The position numbers and the translations under genes are program-made. A stretch of 6,077 nt of DNA, from NCBI GenBank assembly GCA_025455285.1, contig JALOMU010000114.1, forward strand, positions 1-6,077. The letters are read 5' to 3'. Numbering within the stretch: position 1 is the stretch's first letter; every line of letters begins with the position of its first letter. This DNA comes from Flavihumibacter sp. (lineage in GTDB: Bacteria > Bacteroidota > Bacteroidia > Chitinophagales > Chitinophagaceae). The notes under the pieces are model-generated. The model did no database searches. It was not told where the DNA came from and saw only the letters and a list, made by a program, of their open reading frames with translations. Positions 1 through 6,077 of this stretch are shown in pieces.

Positions 1-1700
1 AATTCATTGAACTGCTCAAATCCTGCCATCAATGCACCACCTGCTTCAATCGCATATTTATTGCAATCCGCTTTTACGGAAGCACCTCCCAGGTCTACTT
101 CAATATTCAGCCAGGAGGGACAACTCATTTGCCACTCGCGATCGGCCTGCACAAGGCTGTCGAGATCGGTTGGTTTATAATCCGGAACACAGTCGACCAG
201 TAAATTACTGACCTCTCCTCCCGTATACAACAGCATTCCCAAATTCAGGAAATTGAAATATCCCGAAACTGCATTATATACCACAGCCTGGTTAGCTGGT
301 GATGGATCAAGTTGAACAATCGCTACCAATTGATTGATATACGCTTTCCAGCGCAATTGTCCCAGGTCAAAAAGAGGCTTTACCTGACCTCCCAGTTCAC
401 CCAACAGCCGATCGGCCAATGGTCTTTTCTGATTCTCACAACAGGCAATGGCAAATTCCTGTTGAACCGTGATACTACTACCAGCAGGCGCTTCGGGACA
501 TTTAACGCGGGTGATTGCCATGCTATTCCTGGTGATGATTTCTTTTAATAATTCGGATTCACTATCTCCATACGGAATAAGGTATTCTGGTGTGAATTCA
601 TTGCCCAGTTCTTCGAGCATGGCTTCCACCAGATCGGCATATAAACCCGGATACGCGTCGGCATCCTGACTGGCAGCTAAATTAACCTGTACTGCATTAT
701 TCATCCAGAACAACATTTCTGCCTGAACGCTGGCGGCATAGGTCTGCAATTCATTTTTTCTTGCTGCCAATTCTTTGGTGGAGGAAGGAAAGGTTGGTAA
801 GGAAAATTTGCCGAGGGTGATTTCTTCGAAATAATCTTTCTCCCCCGCACCTTTGTATTTATTCCGGTTTCTTGCAAGTGCTCCCACATTGAATTTCTTC
901 CCCATTTTGTAAGCCATTGCCAATGTTGATCTTCTTAAGGAAACACTCAGTTCCTTTTCAAAGTATAACATAGCTTTTTCGTACTCCTTCTTGTAATAAT
1001 GAATCATTCCCATACTATGATTGGCTTCGGGATTCAATTCATCAATTGCCAGGCACTCATTAAAATAATTCATGGCAATTTGCATATCACCAAGTCCCAT
1101 ATAGGCCTGCCCGATATTATTTAAAAGTGTGCTGCTGTTAGGGACTTGTTCCAATCCATAAAGCAATAGCGGAATCGCTTTCTGTTCCACCCCACACATC
1201 GTTAACATGGAGGAAAGATTATTCAGACTGTTGATTTCATCCGGATCTCTTTTTGTGACTTCCATTAATAGTAGCAATCCTTCTTCGGGTTTATCCTGGT
1301 AGAAGGAGGCAATCGCTTTATCATCTATTTGCTCGACGGTAAGTGATTCCACCTGCTTATTGATTTCTTCAATTTTAGGTGTAGGGATTCCCTTTTTTAT
1401 TTGTTGTATGGATTGCTGCAGACTGGTACTGATCTCCTGCCTGGTTGGCGGACGCGAAGGAATTAGGGATAGTCTTTTGATATCTTTTACCGGAGGTTTT
1501 AGTTCGGTTTCAGGAAATGCGACTGGTGCCAATTGAGAGGCCTGGCTAATTAGTTTTTGTTTATAGGCTTCCCTTTCCTCGGGACTCATTTTCAAGAGTT
1601 GGTTCACATCAACAGCTGTTGGAGCAGGTGTGGATTTATTTGTTTGTCCGTAGCTGCAAATGGTAATTAACAGCACCAGGATCATTCCTGACAATTTCAT
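1..1700 (-). CDS. Exported TPR-repeat protein of unknown function (3' end outside window)
   Basis: The reading frame runs without a stop from ATG at 1700-1698 to the left edge, giving 566 visible codons; I translated it through and found no frameshift. The start is supported by a signal peptide directly after it (MKLSGMILVLLITICSYG, then Gln), with likely cleavage near residue 18. Residues 20-140 are polar, Pro/Lys/Gln-rich and probably helical. Residues about 152-186 form a degenerate TPR. Residues about 190-222 (LLNNIGQAYMGLGD onward) and 224-257 (EANHSMGMIHYYKKEYEKA) are two good TPRs with the usual small and aromatic residues. The remaining 300 or so residues match nothing I recognise; they carry cysteines at 401, 420, 421, 504, 527 and 546. 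TPRs mediate protein-protein contacts, so a scaffold role in the periplasm or at the outer membrane is likely. No sorting domain is visible, but the true C-terminus is missing. It is divergent from the OmpA-type operon. Confidence 0.9.
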   Translation of the reverse strand, partial: MKLSGMILVLLITICSYGQTNKSTPAPTAVDVNQLLKMSPEEREAYKQKLISQASQLAPVAFPETELKPPVKDIKRLSLIPSRPPTRQEISTSLQQSIQQIKKGIPTPKIEEINKQVESLTVEQIDDKAIASFYQDKPEEGLLLLMEVTKRDPDEINSLNNLSSMLTMCGVEQKAIPLLLYGLEQVPNSSTLLNNIGQAYMGLGDMQIAMNYFNECLAIDELNPEANHSMGMIHYYKKEYEKAMLYFEKELSVSLRRSTLAMAYKMGKKFNVGALARNRNKYKGAGEKDYFEEITLGKFSLPTFPSSTKELAARKNELQTYAASVQAEMLFWMNNAVQVNLAASQDADAYPGLYADLVEAMLEELGNEFTPEYLIPYGDSESELLKEIITRNSMAITRVKCPEAPAGSSITVQQEFAIACCENQKRPLADRLLGELGGQVKPLFDLGQLRWKAYINQLVAIVQLDPSPANQAVVYNAVSGYFNFLNLGMLLYTGGEVSNLLVDCVPDYKPTDLDSLVQADREWQMSCPSWLNIEVDLGGASVKADCNKYAIEAGGALMAGFEQFNE

Positions 1701-1719
1701 TTAATAAGGTTTAAGGGAG

Positions 1720-1727
1720 CAAATATC
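1720..1727 (-). promoter_or_regulatory. Weak candidate -7 element for the TPR gene
   Basis: On the minus strand this reads GATATTTG, matching the Bacteroidota -7 consensus TAnnTTTG except for the first base. It would place transcription start near 1713, about 12 bases before the ATG at 1700. I find no TTTG at the expected -33 distance, so a promoter here would be weak or activator-dependent. The half-site array starting at 1759 lies just upstream. Confidence 0.25.
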
Positions 1728-1758
1728 ATTTCAGGTTGCATGTTATACCGTCCTGGTT

Positions 1759-1839
1759 TACATGAAACGTTGATTTTTATGTATGAACTGAAATGGAAAA
1801 ATCGCATTCCGTTTCATGTACGGAAAAATACAGTTCATA
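1759..1839. promoter_or_regulatory. Symmetric array of four half-sites (putative operator) between divergent genes
   Basis: TACATGAAACG (1759-1769) recurs as its exact reverse complement CGTTTCATGTA (1810-1820). TATGAACTG (1782-1790) recurs as CAGTTCATA (1831-1839). Both words share an ATGAA core. The cores lie at 1762-1764 and 1783-1785 on plus and at 1815-1817 and 1836-1838 on minus. Spacing is 21 bases within each pair and the four are mirror-symmetric about position 1800. Because the order is X-Y-X'-Y', the two inverted repeats cross instead of nesting. Sites two helical turns apart fit cooperative binding by a dimeric regulator. LytTR-type regulators bind repeats with about this spacing, but assigning one here is inference. 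Confidence 0.5.
1790..1815. repeat. Imperfect inverted repeat at the centre of the array
   Basis: GAAATGGAA (1790-1798) faces TTCCGTTTC (1807-1815) across an 8-base loop. Eight of nine positions are complementary and the ninth is a T-G pair, so RNA from the plus strand could fold into a 9-bp stem. It overlaps the inner half-sites, and its centre (1802.5) is close to the dyad centre at 1800. It lies upstream of the predicted start point of the rightward operon, so a role as DNA site is more likely than as leader RNA. Confidence 0.4.
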
Positions 1840-1848
1840 ACTATTCTA

Positions 1849-1880
1849 TTTGCTTCAGCGATGGTATCAAGTCAAATTTG
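1849..1880 (+). promoter_or_regulatory. Bacteroidota-type promoter for the OmpA-like operon
   Basis: A TTTG at 1849-1852 is followed, after 20 bases, by CAAATTTG at 1873-1880. This matches the Bacteroidota primary-sigma pattern (TTTG, about 19-20 bases, TAnnTTTG) except for the first base of the -7 box. Transcription would start near 1886-1888, about 15 bases before the ATG at 1902. This supports 1902 as the true start, because an upstream start at 1740 would lie outside the transcript. The last half-site of the array ends 9 bases before the -33 box, a usual activator position. Confidence 0.6.
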
Positions 1881-1901
1881 TCCTTCAAAATTGAAAGCAA
1901 T

Positions 1902-3179
1902 ATGAAGCGGATCGTTATACTCTCTATATGTTTTGGAATAACAATTGGTGGCTATTCGCAAACCAGGATACTGAATAAGGTGAAATCTAAAACAACAGCC
2001 AAGGTTAATCAGCGTGTTGACCGGCATATTGATAACGCCATTGATGAAACCCTCGATGAAATCGAATCGGGTGGTAAAGAAGCCATACAACCAGCAGATA
2101 CAACCAAAGAAAATAAGCCGGTAGCTAGCAAGGGAATCAATACACAGTCCCGATTTGATTTTATTCCGGGTGAGCAATTGGTTTATTTCAATGATTTCAG
2201 TTCTGATCCGGTGGGAGAACTACCGATCAACTGGAATACCAATGGTACTGCAGAAGTGGTGACAATAGAAGGATTGGAAGGAAAATGGGTACAGCTTTTT
2301 CAGAATGCTACTTATCTGACTGATAATACCGATTCCTTATCGGAGAATTTTACTGTTGAGTTTGATTTGATCATGAAGCAAACCAATCCCAAAGCACCTT
2401 TCCCGGTACTTGCTTTTGGCGTACTGGCATCCGGAAATTATTCGAGTACTGCGAATGAACTCTTAAAGGGATATACTGAAACTTTTGCCACTGAATTGAA
2501 TATCCAGCCACTTGGAAACAACGACTCACAATTGCATTTGTATACGTTTCAGAATCAATCGAAATACCTGAATACTGATTTGAAGCGCTATGGAAAGTTA
2601 CAGGAGTATTTTAACCGTGTATTACATGTATCAATGCAGGTACAGAAAGAACGGTTACGAATCTGGCTGGATGGCACCAAGCTCTATGATCTGCCTAAAG
2701 CAATAGCACCCAATACAAGCATCAATCAATTCTATTTTGTAGTAAGACGATATGGTGGTGAAGAAGCTGAAGTAGGATATGCTGTCGGTAATATCCGAAT
2801 GGCGAAAGGACTGCCTGATACCCGTCATAAACTGCTGACTGAAGGCAGGTTTTCCACTACCGGAATTTTGTTTGAAAAGGGATCCGCCCGCATTGAAGAA
2901 CAAAGCAATGGTGTACTGAAACAGCTTGCTGAGGTATTAAAAGCGGAAGCTGTCCGAATTAAAATTATTGGTCATACTGATAGTGACGGAAACGATGCCG
3001 GCAACCTGGAATTATCTAGAAAAAGAGCGGCCGCTGTAAAAGCAACCCTGGTGGAAAATTTTGGAATTGAAGCATCGCGGATCGAAACTGACGGTAAAGG
3101 AGAATCCGAATCGGTTGGCGATAATCAATCAAAAGCAGGTCGCGCACAAAACAGACGGGTTGAATTCATCCGGCTTTAA
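1902..3179 (+). CDS. Exported OmpA-family protein with concanavalin A-like central domain
   Basis: This 425-residue protein starts at ATG 1902. The frame is open back to 1740, but 1902 begins a clear signal peptide (MKRIVILSICFGITIGGYSQ) just after the predicted promoter. Residues about 25-60 are charged and helical, possibly coiled coil (VNQRVDRHIDNAIDETLDEI). Residues about 90-302 look like a jelly-roll, concanavalin A/LamG-like fold: YFNDF near the start and RLRIWLDGTKLYDLP at 251-265, the usual late strand motif. Residues about 315-425 are an OmpA_C-like domain: GHTDSDG (357-363), LSRKRAAAVK from 371 and RAQNRRVEF (414-422). The Asp after His-Thr and the Arg near the C-terminus are the family's peptidoglycan (diaminopimelate) contacts. 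It probably sits in the periplasm bound to the cell wall, with the central domain free for carbohydrate or protein binding. First gene of a likely two-gene operon. No beta-barrel is present. Confidence 0.93.
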   Translation: MKRIVILSICFGITIGGYSQTRILNKVKSKTTAKVNQRVDRHIDNAIDETLDEIESGGKEAIQPADTTKENKPVASKGINTQSRFDFIPGEQLVYFNDFSSDPVGELPINWNTNGTAEVVTIEGLEGKWVQLFQNATYLTDNTDSLSENFTVEFDLIMKQTNPKAPFPVLAFGVLASGNYSSTANELLKGYTETFATELNIQPLGNNDSQLHLYTFQNQSKYLNTDLKRYGKLQEYFNRVLHVSMQVQKERLRIWLDGTKLYDLPKAIAPNTSINQFYFVVRRYGGEEAEVGYAVGNIRMAKGLPDTRHKLLTEGRFSTTGILFEKGSARIEEQSNGVLKQLAEVLKAEAVRIKIIGHTDSDGNDAGNLELSRKRAAAVKATLVENFGIEASRIETDGKGESESVGDNQSKAGRAQNRRVEFIRL

Positions 3180-3219
3180 TCACAGCATTAATTACAATAA
3201 CAATAAACCTTTCCTAATC

Positions 3220-4038
3220 ATGAAAAAAGTAAATCTATTAATCGCCGGATGCGTGATGGTTATTTTATCCGGCTTATTTGCCTTTCAATCTGCCAACCGT
3301 TTTGCAGATGATTTTTTAAAGCAACTGGGTATCAGCAAGACAGATGCGGATCAAAAAATTGCAGGCAGTTTTCTCTGGGGTTCTCTTGACCAGCAGGGCG
3401 TTCGCAATGCGCGCAATATTGCAGTAGGCAATCGCGCCGCTGTTGCCAGTAGCCTGCTGACATATGTAAAGAAATATGTTGCGAGTCCGGCTTTTATTAA
3501 AGAGTACAACGAAATGCGGGAGAAAGAAAAGCCTGAACTCTTCGTGCCTCAAACTCCCGATGATATGCAGAAAGATATGATAACACAGGGAAAAAAGGGA
3601 ATTGCGGACATGGAAGAAAGTGTAAAAAAAGCTGACCCATCCATGAAACCTATGTTTGAAAAAATGCTGGCGGATTTAAAAAAGCAGCAGTTGGCCAATG
3701 AGGATCCGAATAATAAACAAATTGCGGCCTATAGAAAGAATTATCCGCAATTTCAAAAGGATGCAGCCGCTGGAAATCAGCGTTTGCTGAAGGACTGGGA
3801 AGCCAAATATCCTATGAATCATATGTTGTTTGTAAAAACCCGGCTGCAGCAATTTATGGATGAAACTAAAGACATTGATTTTGATGCAGAACTCATTGAA
3901 AAGAATGGTGTAAAATATTTCGTAAACAAGAACTATGAGAGTAAGGGCAATCGCTGGAAAATGGCTTTTCGTGCAGGAAAACCGGTGATTGAAACAGCGA
4001 GAAAGTTTACAGAAAACTGGATGACTGAAATTAAGTAA
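3220..4038 (+). CDS. Exported helical protein of unknown function
   Basis: I do not recognise this 272-residue protein. The frame is open from 3061, but that stretch overlaps the OmpA-type gene. ATG 3220 begins a Lys-Lys start and hydrophobic segment (MKKVNLLIAGCVMVILSGLF), a signal peptide with cleavage near residues 21-25. Residues about 104-165 are Lys/Glu/Met-rich and strongly helical (DMEESVKKADPSMKPMFEKM), followed by an Asn/Pro turn (ANEDPNNKQ). Residues about 200-272 are better ordered, with aromatic residues and a possible short beta hairpin (IEKNGVKYFVNKNYES). No catalytic motif, cysteine pair or sorting domain is visible. It starts 40 bases after the OmpA-type gene with no terminator between, so the two are probably co-transcribed and may act together in the periplasm. 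Helper or chaperone is possible but unproven. Confidence 0.88.
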   Translation: MKKVNLLIAGCVMVILSGLFAFQSANRFADDFLKQLGISKTDADQKIAGSFLWGSLDQQGVRNARNIAVGNRAAVASSLLTYVKKYVASPAFIKEYNEMREKEKPELFVPQTPDDMQKDMITQGKKGIADMEESVKKADPSMKPMFEKMLADLKKQQLANEDPNNKQIAAYRKNYPQFQKDAAAGNQRLLKDWEAKYPMNHMLFVKTRLQQFMDETKDIDFDAELIEKNGVKYFVNKNYESKGNRWKMAFRAGKPVIETARKFTENWMTEIK

Positions 4039-4054
4039 GGTATAAAAATGAGGA

Positions 4055-4074
4055 AGGGGGCTAGACAACCCCCT
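4055..4074 (+). terminator. Rho-independent terminator of the OmpA-like operon
   Basis: AGGGGG (4055-4060) pairs with CCCCCT (4069-4074) around an 8-base loop, followed by ATTTTA. The stem is 6 bp and five of its pairs are G-C. It begins 17 bases after the stop of the second gene. Read on the other strand it is followed by TCCTCATTTTT, so it may also act for leftward transcription. Confidence 0.65.
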
Positions 4075-4082
4075 ATTTTAAC

Positions 4083-4096
4083 CCCTAAACCCTAAA
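4083..4096. repeat. Two tandem CCCTAAA heptamers
   Basis: CCCTAAA occurs twice without interruption between the first and second hairpins, with further C-rich sequence on both sides. It resembles the plant-type telomere unit, but two copies prove nothing of the kind. C-rich CCCCTAAA words also occur, from memory, as dispersed intergenic elements in Bacteroidota genomes. Confidence 0.6.
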
Positions 4097-4108
4097 CCGT
4101 AGAAAGAT

Positions 4109-4126
4109 TACCAGTTTGAGCTGGTA
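4109..4126. terminator. Second terminator-like hairpin
   Basis: TACCAG (4109-4114) and CTGGTA (4121-4126) form a perfect 6-bp stem with loop TTTGAG, followed directly by TATTTTTAA. The T-run on the plus side suits rightward transcription. It may serve as a back-up terminator. Its right arm, extended to AGCTGGTA (4119-4126), also matches TACCAGCT at 4323-4330. Confidence 0.5.
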
Positions 4127-4134
4127 TATTTTTA

Positions 4135-4151
4135 AGATGTGCGCGACATCT
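4135..4151. terminator. Third terminator-like hairpin
   Basis: AGATGT (4135-4140) and ACATCT (4146-4151) form a perfect 6-bp stem with a GCGCG loop. GTTTGTTTTGATTTT follows on plus; on minus the stem is followed by TAAAAATA. It is eight bases from the second hairpin. For the leftward gene it would be the first of the three hairpins met, so it could end that convergent transcript as well. Confidence 0.4.
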
Positions 4152-4376
4152 GTTTGTTTTGATTTTCGCTTAAATAGTGACCAGAAATTGTGCCAAAGCT
4201 GGAAAATGTGGAAAAATCCGGGGTGCTTACCGGCTGTAAATGAGATTTTTAACAGAAAAAAGAGCTCATGTTCTCGTCTACTCTTGCCCGTTGGGGACTT
4301 TACTTTACTGAATTCGTAATTCTACCAGCTTAGTCCTCGGATTCTGTCGCTAGTAAAATTTACAGACGCTTACGGG

Positions 4377-6077
4377 TTATCGGACGAGGAGGAGTTGTCC
4401 CTTTTTTCGTATTTGTACGCTGGTTCGGTCTCTTGCTTCCAGCACCCAGATATAGATTCCGGAAGATTGAACTTGTCCTTTTACTTTGCCATCCCATGCC
4501 TGTTCCGGAATGCCGGATTCAAAGACCAGTTGCCCGAGCCGGTTGTATATCCGGAGTTTATAGATTTCAAAGGAACCATCTGTGATGGGTTTCCAGGTAT
4601 CGTTGCGGCCATCACCATCCGGACTAAAGGCAGTTGGGAAAAACAGTCCGGCTGCTTTACGAATCCGAACCCGGATGGTCGAGGTTTCACTCCAGCAATT
4701 CCCCTTCTTGATTCTGATAAAATAGGTTTTGTCAGAACTACCGGCGTTTATGATAAAGACGCCGGTGAAAGAACTATCAATGGCGAATGTGGATCCTGAA
4801 GCCTGATCGAAGAGAAAATATTCCAATCCCGGTTCTGCATCTATAACGATTTCAACGGCGGCATTTGCATCGGTCCATACTTCTCTCGATTGTGCAGGTG
4901 CAAATTCAATTCTTACTGCAGGTACCTGTATCGGTCCCAATGTGGTTTCGCAGGCTCCTGCACTTTGCCTGCTGACCAGGAAATAATCGCCTGCGGGTAA
5001 ACCGGTAATCTTTTTATCCGTACCAAGTGATTCCCCTGTTGAGGAAGTCCATTTCAATTGAGTAGTACCAGGATCCAGGTTGGGTAGACTAAGTTCAAGG
5101 GAACCTGTATTAGCTTCACAGGTATCAGGTGTGATTCTGATGTCATTCAGCCGGATGGTAGTTCCCTGATTCGCCATAGGTTGCAATATGCCGGTCTGGC
5201 CATTTTTAGTAACAGTCAGAAAATAAGCGCCCGCCAGGAAATTATGCGAAATGGTCCAGTTGCCTTCTGCGTCAGCGTTAGCAGCATTGATATAGGTTTT
5301 CAGTGGACAGGGATCTGAGCAATTGGTGCCATACAGTTGCACTACTGCTCCCGGGTCTGTTTTCCCTCTCAGAATATTTTCAAAATAATAGGTGATGGTA
5401 TTGCTACCCTGGGTTGCTGTTGCAGAAGGATGGATCTCTCCTAATAGCTGGTTCTGCCATACGATCATTTTTCCTGTACCATATTGCCAGATGGAACCAC
5501 GAATGCGGTTGGTGCCCTCTCCATCAGCTGTTCCAATTGTGACATCCCTGCAATCTGTAACGGTGATGGCAAACCGCAATTCTGCACAAGCTTGTGAACT
5601 GGTGGAACCAAGTAAGTTGGCCCGCAAAAAAACCGGATGTTCTATGAATTTTAATTCGATTGCTCTGTCAACCGAGTAGAGAAAGTTGTTTTCAATAAGC
5701 GTTTTTCCATTACTGCCAGTACTTCCTTCCAGTCGTACTAAAAAAGTGCCATCTAAAATCGGTTGTCCATCTATGTTGTTTGCCTGGTTATCGATAAAAT
5801 TTATAAAATCGCCATCGGTATTGGTTGCTTCCGTAACCTGCAGTACTGTATTGACAAAAAGATTTTTCTCCATCCTCAGGCGTTTTGCGTTCGCAAGGTA
5901 GATGCCGTTGTAATCAGCTTTAGAAAGCGCTGTATTCAATCCCACTATATTTCCAACCACGCGAACATCTCTCACAAAACCAGCTTCAACGCCATTACGG
6001 GTTTCATTCACGAGGGCAACCATCGCACCCGAAAAAAGATTGCCTTTTTCTTCTTCCCCAATTTGGATCCGGCTTGC
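4377..6077 (-). CDS. Secreted beta-helix protein with T9SS type B sorting domain (5' end outside window)
   Basis: 566 residues are visible, ending at TAA 4379-4377. The first in-window Met codon (6023) is not the start: the 18 codons before it to the right edge are open and continue the same fold. Residue numbers here count from the edge. Residues about 1-215 look like a right-handed parallel beta-helix, with recurring rungs such as GNIVGLN, KNLFVNT, NNFLYSV, ANLLGST and QNQLLGE. Residues about 220-300 resemble a bacterial Ig-like module (DPGAVVQLYGT, DAEGNWTI). Residues about 305-475 resemble SprB-type repeats with paired cysteines. Residues about 477-566 are a gliding-motility-associated C-terminal domain: FPTAFSPDGDGRND, IYNRLGQLVFE, AWDGKVKGQ, SGIYIWVLEA. 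This is the type IX secretion type B signal, so the protein is probably exported and held on or released from the surface. It may bind glycans or act as adhesin; no catalytic site is visible. Confidence 0.93.
   Translation of the reverse strand, partial: ASRIQIGEEEKGNLFSGAMVALVNETRNGVEAGFVRDVRVVGNIVGLNTALSKADYNGIYLANAKRLRMEKNLFVNTVLQVTEATNTDGDFINFIDNQANNIDGQPILDGTFLVRLEGSTGSNGKTLIENNFLYSVDRAIELKFIEHPVFLRANLLGSTSSQACAELRFAITVTDCRDVTIGTADGEGTNRIRGSIWQYGTGKMIVWQNQLLGEIHPSATATQGSNTITYYFENILRGKTDPGAVVQLYGTNCSDPCPLKTYINAANADAEGNWTISHNFLAGAYFLTVTKNGQTGILQPMANQGTTIRLNDIRITPDTCEANTGSLELSLPNLDPGTTQLKWTSSTGESLGTDKKITGLPAGDYFLVSRQSAGACETTLGPIQVPAVRIEFAPAQSREVWTDANAAVEIVIDAEPGLEYFLFDQASGSTFAIDSSFTGVFIINAGSSDKTYFIRIKKGNCWSETSTIRVRIRKAAGLFFPTAFSPDGDGRNDTWKPITDGSFEIYKLRIYNRLGQLVFESGIPEQAWDGKVKGQVQSSGIYIWVLEARDRTSVQIRKKGQLLLVR

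Larger units (their letters stand above)
4039..4376. other. Convergent intergenic gap, 338 bases, no convincing gene
   Basis: The gap separates the rightward operon from the leftward beta-helix gene. Its left third (4055-4151) holds three hairpins followed by T-rich runs, plus two CCCTAAA heptamers. The right part (4152-4376) contains only short symmetries: GAATTcgtAATTC at 4310-4322, GTAAAATTTAC at 4353-4363, and CCGG arms around 4217-4232. A 67-codon plus-strand frame at 4116-4319 starts inside a hairpin, has atypical composition and no family resemblance, so I do not call it. I see no tRNA or known riboswitch. Confidence 0.7.

Noticed and set aside
312..889. Short frames on both strands across the TPR gene
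   Set aside because: They are antisense or shifted frames within an intact 566-codon coding sequence that has a signal peptide and TPR motifs.
1740..1901. N-terminal extension of the OmpA-type protein starting at ATG 1740
   Set aside because: The extension is translated half-site array and promoter sequence, would bury the signal peptide at residue 55, and lies upstream of the predicted transcription start.
3061..3219. N-terminal extension of the unknown operon gene starting at ATG 3061
   Set aside because: It overlaps the conserved OmpA_C coding sequence in another frame and would place the signal peptide internally.
3220..3252. Lipoprotein signal (IAGC at residues 8-11) in the unknown operon gene
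   Set aside because: The motif comes too early, after only about six hydrophobic residues, and the hydrophobic segment continues well past the Cys. An ordinary signal peptide fits better.
4116..4319. 67-codon plus-strand frame in the convergent gap
   Set aside because: It starts inside a terminator-like hairpin, has unusual composition (many Cys, Ser and Trp), no signal, no promoter and no recognisable relatives.
5392..5901. Plus-strand frames opposite the beta-helix gene
   Set aside because: They lie antisense to a continuous coding frame with recognisable domains and show no features of their own.
6023..6077. ATG at 6023 as the start of the beta-helix protein
   Set aside because: The frame is open to the window edge, no signal peptide follows 6023, and a T9SS cargo needs one, so the gene must begin further right.

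Overview
The window reads as chromosomal DNA from a Bacteroidota bacterium, probably of the Chitinophagales/Chitinophagaceae type. That rank is inferred from style, not from a database search. Signs are a C-terminal gliding-motility/type IX secretion sorting domain (type B, CHU_C-like), signal peptides ending in Gly/Ser-Gln, starts without a clear Shine-Dalgarno sequence, and a good match to the Bacteroidota sigma factor promoter (TTTG, about 20 bases, then xAxxTTTG). I see no rRNA, tRNA, CRISPR array, transposase or phage gene.

Layout. (1) 1-1700, minus strand: most of a secreted TPR protein with a long unassigned C-terminal part; its 3' end lies beyond the left edge. (2) 1701-1901: a 201-base divergent intergenic region. 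It holds a promoter for the rightward genes, a weaker candidate for the leftward gene and, between them, four related half-sites (ATGAA-type) arranged as an exact dyad around position 1800 with 21-base spacing on each side. This is the most striking non-coding signal in the window. (3) 1902-3179 and 3220-4038, plus strand: an exported protein joining a predicted concanavalin A-like domain to an OmpA_C peptidoglycan-binding domain, then a 272-residue exported protein of unknown function. They are 40 bases apart and probably one operon. (4) 4039-4376: a convergent gap with three hairpins in tandem, each followed by a T-rich stretch, and two CCCTAAA heptamers. (5) 4377-6077, minus strand: the C-terminal 566 residues of a large secreted parallel beta-helix protein with Ig/SprB-like modules and a T9SS type B sorting domain; its start lies beyond the right edge.

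All four proteins appear to be exported: a periplasmic or surface TPR protein, a cell-wall-anchored OmpA-type protein, an unknown periplasmic protein, and a T9SS cargo. The theme is cell-envelope and surface biology. The TPR gene and the OmpA-type operon are divergent around the dyad array, so co-regulation from one control region is a reasonable inference. I see no proof of a novel multi-gene system. The best leads are the dyad array, the uncharacterised second operon gene and the long unassigned half of the TPR protein.
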